Notes under the pieces: generated by a model | Databases searched by the model: none | What the model was told of the DNA's origin: nothing | What the model saw: only the letters and a program-made list of their open reading frames with translations | NCBI GenBank assembly: GCA_018263365.1 | Contig: JAANXI010000062.1 | Span: 1-43,100, forward strand | Reading direction: 5' to 3' | DNA length: 43,100 nucleotides | DNA from: Fidelibacterota bacterium | GTDB lineage: Bacteria > Fidelibacterota > JAANXI01 | Program-made: the position numbers and the translations under genes | Shown: one piece after another, positions 1 to 7,670 of the stretch | How the letters are laid out: the number at the start of each line of letters is the position of its first letter | Position numbering within the stretch: the first letter of the stretch is position 1

Positions 1-721
1 CAATTATTTTGGCTGCAGGCCGTGGAAACCGGTTGAAAACCGTCTCTGAGGAGACGCCGAAATGTATGATCGAAGTCGGTGATAAGTCTCTGATGCATCA
101 CCAGTTGACCGCATTGAAAAATAACGGGATCACCGATATCGTAGTGGGGGTCGGTTATCGCAAAGATGACGTAGCAGCGCATTCGCAGAAAATTGATGGG
201 ATGCGGTTTACGTTTGTGGATAATCCCGATTACGCCACCACGAATACATCGTACACGCTCTGGATGTGCCGCGAGGAAATGGACGACGATTTCCTGTATC
301 TCAACGCCGATGTGCTGTTTCACGAATCACTCATTACGCGACTGCTTGAAGCGCCCGAAGACAATGTGCTGGCGCTAGATAACAAGCGATGCGGTGCCGA
401 GGAAGTGAAAGCGATTCTGAAAAATGACACGATTCTCCACATCGGAAAAAGTTGGATCAGGGCAAGTGTTACGGTGAGTTTATCGGCATCGGAAAGTTCG
501 ACAAGTCCATAAATAAACAGTTTATTGCGCACCTGGATGAGACGGTCAATGAGAAGATGCTGGTCAACGAGTACTTCGAATATGCGTTGGATATGCTCGT
601 GAAGGAGGAGCCGTTCCATTATGTGGATATCTCGGACATCCCGTGCATCGAGATCGACTTCCCGGAGGATCTGAAACACGCCGAGGAAGTAGTGTATCCG
701 GAGATTCGGGAGTATAGTTAA
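1..721 (+). CDS. Sugar/phosphonate nucleotidyltransferase, 5'-partial and frameshifted
   Basis: This is a MobA/LicC-like nucleotidyltransferase that would couple CTP (or another NTP) to a phospho- or phosphono-substrate. The reading frame is already open at the window edge and gives I-I-L-A-A-G-R-G-N-R-L, the nucleotide-binding loop that normally lies about 5 residues after the start, so only the first few codons are missing. A metal-binding N-A-D-V motif follows about 90 residues later. The frame breaks at the A-run 446-450: with one more A, GGA-AAA-AAG-TTG-GAT-CAG continues into the second frame, whose protein (Y-G-E-F-I-G-I-G, then an I-E-I-D-F-P-E-D-L tail) completes the fold up to the stop at 721. 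It resembles the nucleotidyltransferases at 4895 and in the C-terminal half of the gene at 2040, so a role in CMP-phosphonate formation is likely. The frameshift could be an assembly error, a real mutation, or -1 slippage. Confidence 0.72.
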
Positions 722-763
722 TCTGATTAATACATAAATTTTCCAGGCTGGGAGTCTGCTACT

Positions 764-784
764 CTTCGACAAGCTCAGAGCGAC
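764..784. repeat. Dispersed intergenic word (CTTCGACAAGCTCAG type)
   Basis: The short gap between the convergent genes ending at 721 and 804 contains a CTTCGACAAGCTCAG word. From memory, similar words recur between genes in many FCB and other genomes. Only one copy was noticed here, so the repeat status rests on recollection rather than on this window. Confidence 0.3.
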
Positions 785-803
785 TTTCCGATTTCTTAAA
801 TCA

Positions 804-1859
804 TCACACCCCCAGTTTCCCCAAAAACTCCACCGCCCGCTCCGTGGATTTCCCATCGTTAAAGTAGAAGCAGTTATCCAACATCTCCTTTAACTCCGCC
901 TCGTACTTGTTCTCGCGGATATTCTCATCAACTAGCGGCTTGATCGGTTCGTTTTCATCCCAGTGATCGACGATCCCGCGCACATCGTATTGGCCGGGCT
1001 TTTCCACAATTTTGTCCTCTTCCATACCCACAATAAGAATCGGCGTCTGGAAGATTAGAGATTGATATGCTACCGAAGAGTTATCGCTGATGAGCAGATC
1101 CGCGATAGCCAGGTTTTCCATGGTATCTTTGGTGCGGATATTCCACGGCTCCACCAGGTACACGTGCTTTGAACCATTCTTTTTCAAATATTTTTTAATG
1201 TGCTTCATCTTCCGCCAGTCGTAATAGTGCGGACGGATAAAGAGGTTGTAATCGTCGGTGAGGTCATCAATATATTTATAGGAGTGCTCCAGCAGTGTGC
1301 CGCCGCCCCATTTCCAGGTCGGCGCATACACGACATTGGGACGAGATTTGTCCTTCACACCGAAGTCATCCAGGATTTTCGTCCGGTCCATTTCTCTATT
1401 GATGACTTTGTCAAACCGCATATTGCCGATCTTAATCATCTGATCTTCGGAGAGTTCCAATCCCACGATATTCATGAGTTTGTCGTAGCGCATGGGACCG
1501 TCCAGAAAGTAATAATCGAAGTCCGCGCGGTCCCGATCTCTGGGCGGCTTGTAGCCGGTGCCATGCCCCGTGTTAATGGTGGTGAGTTCCTCCGGGACGC
1601 GCTCGTAATCGAACTGGATCGAACTGACCATCACGCCGGAGAGCTTGGAGTAATCCTGGTAATCCATGTACCGGGTTTTGGGCTGCAGACCGAACCAGCC
1701 ACGGGACGGGTTTTGGCTGGGGAATCCGAAGAAATTTTGCTCGAGCTGCAACAGGGAACGCGGCTTGTGCACGATAAAGTCGCCGCCGATCTTCCTGTAA
1801 AGCGGCTTCAGGTATGAGAACTGGTAAATGTTCAGCGCGAGGTAATAAAGGTCTTTCAT
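804..1859 (-). CDS. CDP-glycerol glycerophosphotransferase-like protein (TagB/TagF family)
   Basis: The 351-residue protein looks like the CDP-glycerol:poly(glycerophosphate) glycerophosphotransferase family, GT-B-fold enzymes that move an alcohol phosphate from a CDP carrier onto a glycan or teichoic acid. Seen in the sequence: a V-V-Y-A-P-T-W-K strand near residue 175, L-F-I-R-P-H-Y near 205, and the donor-site stretch I-S-D-N-S-S-V-A-Y-Q near 260. There is no signal peptide or clear membrane span, which fits a cytoplasmic or peripheral enzyme. It lies between two nucleotidyltransferase genes and is divergent from the PEP mutase gene (180-base shared upstream region, 1860-2039). I infer that it may transfer aminoethylphosphonate from a CMP carrier rather than glycerol phosphate. 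A related gene lies at 15582. Confidence 0.75.
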   Translation of the reverse strand: MKDLYYLALNIYQFSYLKPLYRKIGGDFIVHKPRSLLQLEQNFFGFPSQNPSRGWFGLQPKTRYMDYQDYSKLSGVMVSSIQFDYERVPEELTTINTGHGTGYKPPRDRDRADFDYYFLDGPMRYDKLMNIVGLELSEDQMIKIGNMRFDKVINREMDRTKILDDFGVKDKSRPNVVYAPTWKWGGGTLLEHSYKYIDDLTDDYNLFIRPHYYDWRKMKHIKKYLKKNGSKHVYLVEPWNIRTKDTMENLAIADLLISDNSSVAYQSLIFQTPILIVGMEEDKIVEKPGQYDVRGIVDHWDENEPIKPLVDENIRENKYEAELKEMLDNCFYFNDGKSTERAVEFLGKLGV

Positions 1860-2039
1860 TCCATAATAGCCCCGTCTTTTTTCACGTTGATTGGCAGAAA
1901 ATAGATAAATTTCCCCTCAGATAAAAGCGGCAGCTCACTCCCGGCATCCACTGGGACGAAATTGCTCACTTTGTTTGTCGCATCCTCTGTATTACATTAA
2001 AATTATTGATCACAGGAATGTTAACACGAGGGTAACAGA

Positions 2040-3761
2040 TTGACACTCCGAAATATTATCACGCCGGAAAATCGCCGACGCCTGCTCAAAGAATTAATAC
2101 GGGAGAAGGGATTTGTTCGCATCATCGAGGCGCACAACGGCATCAGCGCGCTCATCGGGAATAACGCACACATCGATGTGGAAGAGGACGGTCAGACTTA
2201 CCGAGAGGAGTTCGACGGACTGTGGGAGAGCAGCCTGACCGACACTGCCAGCAAAGGCTATCCGGATGCGGAGATCGTCGGCGTCGATTCGCGGCTGATG
2301 AACATCAACCAGATTCTGGATGTGACCAATAAGCCGCTCATCGTGGACGGCGACACCGGCGGCGACGCCTCCCATTTCGAGTACATGGTGAAGCGGTTCG
2401 AGGCTATCGGCATTTCGGCGGTGATTATCGAGGACAAAGTGTTTCCCAAGCGGAATTCCCTCTCCAAAGATGCCAAACAGGATCTGGAGGACCCGGAGAC
2501 CTTTGCCAGTAAAATCCAGCGAGGGAAGGCCATCCAGTCTACCGATGATTTTATGGTGATTGCGCGGCTGGAGAGTCTCATAGCCGGGCACGGAGTCGAA
2601 GATGCGCTTCACCGGGCGAAAACCTATCTTCAGGCCGGGGCCGACGGCATTATGATACACTCCAAGGTCAAAGATCCCGGCGATGTTTTTCGGTTCGCCG
2701 AAGAATACGATAAACTCTGCAAAGAACTCGGCGACCGGAAGCCGCTGGTGTGTGTGCCGACCGCGTACAATCACGTGCCGGAGCAGGAACTCATCGACCG
2801 GGGATTCAACGTGGCGATCCATGCTAATCATATGCTGCGCTCGGCGGTGAAATCCATGGAGAACGTGGCCAAGAATATCCTGATCCATAAGCGCTCCCTG
2901 GAAGTCGATCCGTATTGTACTCCGGTGAAAGAGATCTTCAACATGGTCGGCTTTACCGACGTGAAGGAAAAGGATGCGGCGTACCAGAAACAGACCGGCA
3001 TCACTGCGATTATCCCGGCGGCCGGCAAGAGCCGCGAATTTGACGATCCGAAGGCGCTGCTGAAAATCAATAACAAGGCCGTGCTGGAGCATCAGCTGGA
3101 GACGTTGAACCGCTGCGGCATCGGCAAAACGGCAGTGGTCCGCGGATTCAAACGGGACGAGTTTCCCGATGTCAACGTCGCCTACTACGATAATCCGAAG
3201 TACGAAAACGGCTTTTCCATCGATTCACTTTTCCACGCCGAGGACGCCATCTCCGGTAAATTTTTGTTCATCAATTCCGATGTGCTGTTCAATGAGTTTA
3301 TCATCAAAAATCTGGTGGACACAAACCTCGACATCGTTATCGCCATCGACGGGACCTACAAATATCACACCCACATGCAGGACAAGGTGCTGGACCTGGT
3401 GGTGGCGAAATCCTCGTTCGACGGGTCACCGCGCCGACTGATTAAGCCCGTCGATCAGAAGGTGCTCCGCATAGGGAAGCAGCTGGATATGGAGCAGGCC
3501 GAGGGCGAATACACCGGCATCGCCTACTTCTCCGAGGAAGGCGCGGAAAACCTGAAGACGGTCTATCACGATTGCAAAGATACCGAGGGTAAGTTCCACG
3601 AGGCCAAAAGTTTCAAAAAGGCCTCGATGACGGACATGCTGCAGGAGATGATCGACCGCGGCTACGATGTCCATTTTCTGGAGGTCAACAAGGGGTGGCT
3701 GGAGATTCATAATCCCGAGGATAAGGCCAGCGCCGAGGAAATGCTTTCAACCACAGCATAG
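2040..3761 (+). CDS. aepX: Phosphoenolpyruvate mutase (PepM) fused to a nucleotidyltransferase
   Basis: PEP mutase rearranges phosphoenolpyruvate to phosphonopyruvate, the committed step that forms the C-P bond. Residues about 1-310 form the mutase: the hallmark EDKVFPKRNS loop is at 131-140, with W-E-S-S-L-T-D-T near 62 and D-G-D-T-G-G near 103-108. Residues about 320-573 form a nucleotidyltransferase domain (I-I-P-A-A-G-K at 324-330, F-I-N-S-D-V-L-F near 415), as in known PepM-nucleotidyltransferase fusions that activate phosphonates as CMP esters. The N-terminal loop of this domain is shorter than usual (no G-x-R-L). The start is TTG at 2040 with GAGG seven bases upstream; the only nearby ATG (2018) stops after five codons. 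It opens a three-gene operon with the decarboxylase 9 bases downstream. Confidence 0.93.
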   Translation: MTLRNIITPENRRRLLKELIREKGFVRIIEAHNGISALIGNNAHIDVEEDGQTYREEFDGLWESSLTDTASKGYPDAEIVGVDSRLMNINQILDVTNKPLIVDGDTGGDASHFEYMVKRFEAIGISAVIIEDKVFPKRNSLSKDAKQDLEDPETFASKIQRGKAIQSTDDFMVIARLESLIAGHGVEDALHRAKTYLQAGADGIMIHSKVKDPGDVFRFAEEYDKLCKELGDRKPLVCVPTAYNHVPEQELIDRGFNVAIHANHMLRSAVKSMENVAKNILIHKRSLEVDPYCTPVKEIFNMVGFTDVKEKDAAYQKQTGITAIIPAAGKSREFDDPKALLKINNKAVLEHQLETLNRCGIGKTAVVRGFKRDEFPDVNVAYYDNPKYENGFSIDSLFHAEDAISGKFLFINSDVLFNEFIIKNLVDTNLDIVIAIDGTYKYHTHMQDKVLDLVVAKSSFDGSPRRLIKPVDQKVLRIGKQLDMEQAEGEYTGIAYFSEEGAENLKTVYHDCKDTEGKFHEAKSFKKASMTDMLQEMIDRGYDVHFLEVNKGWLEIHNPEDKASAEEMLSTTA

Positions 3762-3770
3762 GACTACGCA

Positions 3771-4898
3771 ATGCTACGTTGCAACGAATTTGCTGAGATC
3801 TGCAAGAATTTCAACCTCACTTTTTTTACCGGTGTGCCGGACAGTACCTACAAATCCTGGATGAGTTTTCTGGAAGAGGATCATCCGGGATTTACGAATG
3901 TTCCGACGGTGAACGAATGTGAAGCCACAGCCGTCTGTGCCGGATATCATCTGGCGACCGGCAAGTTTCCGGTGCTGTACATGCAGAACTCCGGCTTCGG
4001 AAAGACGGTTAATCCGCTGACCTCCCTGCTGGGACCGGATATCTACAAGATCCCCGCCCTGCTGATGATCGGCTGGCGCGGCGAACCGGGCAAACCGGAG
4101 GCGCACCAGCATCGCCAGATCGGCCGCATCATGACGGATTTGCTCGACCTGCTGGATGTGCGGTACTCTATCCTGTCCGATGATGCCGGCGAGGCGGCGA
4201 ATCAGATCAACGAGGCGGTCAATTACATGAAAATCGAGAGTCAGCCGTATGCGCTGGTTGTTCGCAAGGGTGTGTTCGAGCCGCTGGAAGCAAAGCCAAA
4301 ACCGGCGTCCGATCTGATGTCCCGCGAGGAGGCCATCTTTGCCATAATGGAGCACATTTCCGACGAAGATATTCTCGTCTCCACCACCGGCAAAACCTCC
4401 CGCGAACTGAACGAAGCGTACCAGCAGTTGGAACGGACGACAGCCAACAAATTTTACAATCCCGGCGCCATGGGATGTGCCCCGTCGATTGCGCTGGGCG
4501 TCGCCCTGCAGAAGCCGCACTCCTGCGTGTTCACTATGGACGGCGACGGCGCTCTGCTCATGCAGATGGGTGCGCTCGCGACCATTGGAATACAGCAGCC
4601 GTCAAACTATTATCATATTCTGTTTGATAACAATGCACACGAGTCTACCGGCGGACAGATCAACAACTCCGATGCGGTGGATTTTCGGGCATTGGCGAAA
4701 TCCTGTGGCTACAAAGATGCCACGATCGTCCGTTCCAAAGATGCACTGGCGGAGGAATTCCCGAAGTTTGCGGAAGCTGATGGACCAGTGATGCTCGTGG
4801 TGAAAATCCGCACCGGATCGCGGCCGGATCTGAGTCGCCCTGAAGAGCCGCTGGAGATCAAGCGCAAATTCATGGAACACCTCGACACGCTCTCATGA
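3771..4898 (+). CDS. aepY: Phosphonopyruvate decarboxylase (Ppd)
   Basis: This thiamine-diphosphate enzyme decarboxylates phosphonopyruvate to phosphonoacetaldehyde, pulling the unfavourable PEP mutase equilibrium forward. The 375-residue length is normal for the family. Visible features are the N-terminal pyrimidine-binding half with the conserved glutamate in N-E-C-E (48-51), a G-W-R-G-E-P-G-K-P-E-A-H-Q-H stretch (101-114) typical of phosphonopyruvate and sulfopyruvate decarboxylases, and the ThDP motif from GDG (258-260) to N-N-A-H-E-S-T-G-G-Q (287-296). Sulfopyruvate decarboxylase is the main alternative, but the adjoining PEP mutase settles the substrate. The stop overlaps the next gene by four bases (ATGA), implying translational coupling. 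Confidence 0.94.
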   Translation: MLRCNEFAEICKNFNLTFFTGVPDSTYKSWMSFLEEDHPGFTNVPTVNECEATAVCAGYHLATGKFPVLYMQNSGFGKTVNPLTSLLGPDIYKIPALLMIGWRGEPGKPEAHQHRQIGRIMTDLLDLLDVRYSILSDDAGEAANQINEAVNYMKIESQPYALVVRKGVFEPLEAKPKPASDLMSREEAIFAIMEHISDEDILVSTTGKTSRELNEAYQQLERTTANKFYNPGAMGCAPSIALGVALQKPHSCVFTMDGDGALLMQMGALATIGIQQPSNYYHILFDNNAHESTGGQINNSDAVDFRALAKSCGYKDATIVRSKDALAEEFPKFAEADGPVMLVVKIRTGSRPDLSRPEEPLEIKRKFMEHLDTLS

Positions 4899-5635
4899 AA
4901 GCAGTCATACTCGCCGCAGGTATGGGAACACGCTTGCGTCCCATTACCGAAACCTTACCAAAAGCCTTCCTGCCCATCGATGGTAAACCGCTGATCTGGT
5001 ATTCGCTGAATAATCTGATGCGCTCCGGCATCACAGATGTACTCATTGTCACCGGATTCCTGCACGACCGGTTCCACGTCCAAATCGGCGATACTTTTAA
5101 GGATTCATTGAACATCGAATATGCGCACAATCCAAGATACTCTGAAACCGGCAGTATGTATTCCCTCTCGCAGACAAAGGAAATGATCGATGAGGATATC
5201 CTCATGCTGGAATCCGATCTCCTGTATGAGCAGCGCGCCATCGAGAGACTTCTGACGCGCGAATTCCAGGATACCATGCTGGTCGCGCCGCTGTCCGGCT
5301 CCGGCGATGAGGTGTACATCACCGCCGATAATGAAATGCACCTGACAAATCTTGGCAAAGATATCCCGGAGAAAGATCAGGCCATTGGCGAACTGGTTGG
5401 CATTACCAAACTGTCTTACAGTTACCTGGAAAAGTTGTGGGAATACGCAGAGCGGGATTACGACAATGGCAAGGAAAATTATCACTATGAGGAGGTCATC
5501 GTCCGCGTGGCGCAGAACGAGCGACCGCTACAGTGCTTAGTACTACCGGAACTCGCGTGGATCGAGATCGATAAGGCGGAGGATCTGCAACGGGCGAAAA
5601 CGGAGATCTATCCGGCGATCCAGAGCAACGAATAA
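4895..5635 (+). CDS. Nucleotidyltransferase, probable phosphonate/choline-type cytidylyltransferase
   Basis: The 246-residue single-domain nucleotidyltransferase begins with the classic loop V-I-L-A-A-G-M-G-T-R-L (4-14), followed by the lysine in L-P-K-A-F (20-24). N-P-R-Y-S-E-T-G-S-M-Y-S-L (about 79-91) and L-E-S-D-L-L-Y (about 104-110) resemble LicC and PntC-like CTP:phosphocholine or CTP:phosphonate enzymes; W-I-E-I-D-K-A-E-D-L closes the fold. It overlaps the decarboxylase gene by ATGA, so it belongs to the phosphonate operon. Activation of AEP as CMP-AEP is the simplest role. A nucleotidyltransferase for another substrate cannot be excluded, because the fused domain at 3000-3761 could already do that job. 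Confidence 0.85.
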   Translation: MKAVILAAGMGTRLRPITETLPKAFLPIDGKPLIWYSLNNLMRSGITDVLIVTGFLHDRFHVQIGDTFKDSLNIEYAHNPRYSETGSMYSLSQTKEMIDEDILMLESDLLYEQRAIERLLTREFQDTMLVAPLSGSGDEVYITADNEMHLTNLGKDIPEKDQAIGELVGITKLSYSYLEKLWEYAERDYDNGKENYHYEEVIVRVAQNERPLQCLVLPELAWIEIDKAEDLQRAKTEIYPAIQSNE

Positions 5636-5649
5636 CATATTTACCGCAG

Positions 5650-5797
5650 AGGACGCTGAGAACACTGAGACTCACAAAAGATAAAACTGCATGTAACCGC
5701 AAAGGCGCGAAGGCGCAAAGGTTAGAAAAATCAGTAATGCTAAAAACGAGACAGGGCCTTGCTTGCTTGTTGACCCTGGACTGTGGACACTGGACCC
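5650..5797. repeat. Cluster of short tandem word arrays (units 7-9 nt)
   Basis: The gap 5636-5855 holds three small arrays. Around 5652-5670 there are 9-nt units of the GACGCTGAG / AACACTGAG type. At 5698-5721 there are three 8-nt units (CGCAAAGG, CGCGAAGG, CGCAAAGG). At 5770-5797 there are four 7-nt units (TTGACCC, TGGACTG, TGGACAC, TGGACCC). No open frame or terminator was found in this gap. The arrays resemble those in the gaps at 7.6, 10.8 and 19.0 kb. Confidence 0.7.
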
Positions 5798-5855
5798 AAG
5801 ACAAAATTGAAACGAACTGCATAGTTTAAATACTTCACATTATCATGGAATTATT

Positions 5856-6986
5856 ATGAAGCCAATTCAACGCAATATCTTGTTAAATCCCGGTCCGGCG
5901 ACGACGACGGACACGGTGAAGTATGCACAGGTCGTGCCGGATATCTGTCCCAGAGAGAAGGAATTTCAGGAAGTTATGGACGGTATTCGTGCAGATTTAG
6001 TGAAGATTGTCAACGGCGGAGATGACTATACCTCCGTGCTGTTCGGCGGCTCCGGCACCTCCGGGATGGAGGCGACGCTGGCGTCGGTGGTTGCTTATGA
6101 TTCGCAGGTACTGCTACTCATCAATGGCGCATACGGACAGCGGATGCTGCAGATCACCGAAACTTACGATATCCCGACGGTAGTCTACAATGTGGAATGG
6201 GGCACGGCTATCGACTGGTCTGAGGTGGATGCCATGTGCGCCAACAATCCGGATATCGGGTACATCGCCATGGTGCATCACGAGACCACGACCGGCATTC
6301 TCAATCCGCTGGGACCGTTCCTGGAGATCGCGAGAAAATACGATTTAGTTACAATGGTGGATACGATTTCGAGTTACGCAGGCATTCCCATTGATCTGCA
6401 GGGGACACCGGTGGATTTTCTAATGTCCACCTCCAACAAGTGCATCCAGGGAATGGCCGGACTGGCGTTTATCATCTGCCGAAATGAAGTGCTGAAGCAG
6501 CTCAAAGATGTACCTGGCCGCACGGTCTACCTGGATCTATATAAGCAGTACGAATACTTCGAGCGCACCGGTCAGATGCGGTTCACGCCGCCGGTGCAGG
6601 TCGTTTATGCGCTGCGACAGGCTATTGATGAGTACCTCGACGAGGGCATACAAAATCGCTGGGAGCGTTACAGCACAAGCTATCAGGTGCTGACCCAAGG
6701 GCTGGAGGAAATGGGCTTCCGGTTCCTGCTCGGAGGGGATGTGGAGCATTCCCGCATCCTGATGACCATTTACGAGCCGGACGATCCGAATTACGACTTC
6801 ACCGAACTCCACGATCGCCTGTACGAGCGCGGATTTACCATTTATCCCGGAAAAGTATCGGACAAGGAGACGTTCCGGCTGTCGGTTCTCGGCGCAATCG
6901 ATCAAAATGATATTCGTGAGTTTTTGAGGAATCTGCGCGAAGTGCTGCGTGAGATGAACATCGAGGTGAAGTATACGCGGTTTTGA
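5856..6986 (+). CDS. phnW: 2-aminoethylphosphonate--pyruvate transaminase
   Basis: This PLP enzyme interconverts phosphonoacetaldehyde and 2-aminoethylphosphonate. Next to PEP mutase and the decarboxylase it should run in the biosynthetic direction, with alanine as amino donor. The 376-residue protein shows the PhnW start N-I-L-L-N-P-G-P-A-T-T-T (7-18), the glycine-rich phosphate site F-G-G-S-G-T-S-G (63-70), V-D-T-I-S-S-Y-A-G (168-176, with the Asp that contacts PLP) and the Schiff-base lysine in S-N-K-C-I-Q-G (Lys195). It is co-oriented with the phosphonate operon but separated from it by 220 bases of repeat-rich DNA, so it may have its own promoter. Only a weak GGA precedes the ATG. No phosphonatase (phnX) is adjacent, which supports synthesis over degradation. 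Confidence 0.94.
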   Translation: MKPIQRNILLNPGPATTTDTVKYAQVVPDICPREKEFQEVMDGIRADLVKIVNGGDDYTSVLFGGSGTSGMEATLASVVAYDSQVLLLINGAYGQRMLQITETYDIPTVVYNVEWGTAIDWSEVDAMCANNPDIGYIAMVHHETTTGILNPLGPFLEIARKYDLVTMVDTISSYAGIPIDLQGTPVDFLMSTSNKCIQGMAGLAFIICRNEVLKQLKDVPGRTVYLDLYKQYEYFERTGQMRFTPPVQVVYALRQAIDEYLDEGIQNRWERYSTSYQVLTQGLEEMGFRFLLGGDVEHSRILMTIYEPDDPNYDFTELHDRLYERGFTIYPGKVSDKETFRLSVLGAIDQNDIREFLRNLREVLREMNIEVKYTRF

Positions 6987-6987
6987 A

Positions 6988-7040
6988 TATTGCGTATTGC
7001 GTAAAAGTACCTGTCGGTGATCGCTGTCAGCGTCACCGAC
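6988..7040. repeat. TATTGCG tandem word plus hairpin after phnW
   Basis: Directly after the phnW stop there are two exact 7-nt units TATTGCG and a degenerate third (6988-7008). They are followed by an inverted repeat GTCGGTGA...TCACCGAC (7013-7020 / 7033-7040, 12-nt loop). No T-run follows, so this is not a standard intrinsic terminator. The TATTGCG word recurs in the array at 10776. Confidence 0.55.
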
Positions 7041-7142
7041 GGAAGAGTACAGACGAAATAGGGAGTAATCTCCGTGGAAAGTGTTGACGAATCTGATTAT
7101 TTTTTTGGACACTGGTTTTGAAACCATTATTTATTTCAAGAA

Positions 7143-7580
7143 ATGAACCCAACACAGTTGAAATCTTCCCTTGATGCGAAGCAAGATGCGATTATCGAGG
7201 AGTTTTCGCAACTTGGCGACGACTGGACAGAAAAATATCAGTATCTCATTCGTCAGGGACAAGAATTACCAGAACTGGACTCCAGGTATGTAAACGACGA
7301 AACCAGACTGAAGGGATGCCAAGCGCAAGTTTGGCTGCATTCATATATGTCGGATGGAAATCTGCATTTCGAGGCAAAAGTCGACGCCCATATCGTTCGG
7401 GGGATTGCCGCTCTGCTGATTCGGGTGCTCTCAGACAATCCACCGGAAACAATTCATGATGCGGACTTGTACTTTATCGATAAAATTGGATTGGAGAAAC
7501 ATCTCTCACCGGTGCGCTCGAATGGCCTGAATGCGATGGTGGAGGAGATACGGAGACGAGCGAGAGACAAAAGCTCCTAA
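7143..7580 (+). CDS. sufE: SufE family sulfur acceptor protein
   Basis: SufE accepts persulfide sulfur from a cysteine desulfurase (SufS/CsdA) and passes it to an iron-sulfur scaffold or another acceptor in the cytoplasm. The 145-residue length is typical. The diagnostic motif is the L-K-G-C-Q-A-Q-V-W-L segment with the sulfur-carrying Cys59; L-G-D-D-W-T-E-K-Y-Q-Y-L-I upstream (24-36) and G-I-A-A-L-L-I-R-V-L (87-96) also match the family. No desulfurase gene is next to it. It converges with the rhodanese gene on the other strand across a repeat-filled 290-base gap. CsdE-like paralogues look the same, so the partner desulfurase is unknown. Confidence 0.92.
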   Translation: MNPTQLKSSLDAKQDAIIEEFSQLGDDWTEKYQYLIRQGQELPELDSRYVNDETRLKGCQAQVWLHSYMSDGNLHFEAKVDAHIVRGIAALLIRVLSDNPPETIHDADLYFIDKIGLEKHLSPVRSNGLNAMVEEIRRRARDKSS

Positions 7581-7584
7581 CGGC

Positions 7585-7624
7585 GTGTTATAGTGTTAGT
7601 GTGTTATGGTGCTACAGTTTCACA
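7585..7624 (+). repeat. GTGTTANN 8-nt tandem array, copy 1
   Basis: Five consecutive 8-nt units in exact register follow the sufE stop: GTGTTATA, GTGTTAGT, GTGTTATG, GTGCTACA, GTTTCACA. The same word family recurs at 10909-10980 (opposite strand) and 19015-19054. Confidence 0.8.
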
Positions 7625-7670
7625 AATTCTGTCTGAGTATAATAGGTTGATGGAAATTACTTCAGCGCTT

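Noticed and set aside
2094..3092. Long open frame (332 codons) on the minus strand under the PEP mutase gene
   Set aside because: It is antisense to a clear gene, His/Arg-rich as expected from complementary codons, without a ribosome site or known motif. The 248-codon frame at 3774-4520 under aepY is rejected for the same reason.
7106..7120. TGGACACTGGTTTT shared with 26382-26395
   Set aside because: A single 14-base match is expected by chance in a window this size, and the second copy overlaps the lpxD start.
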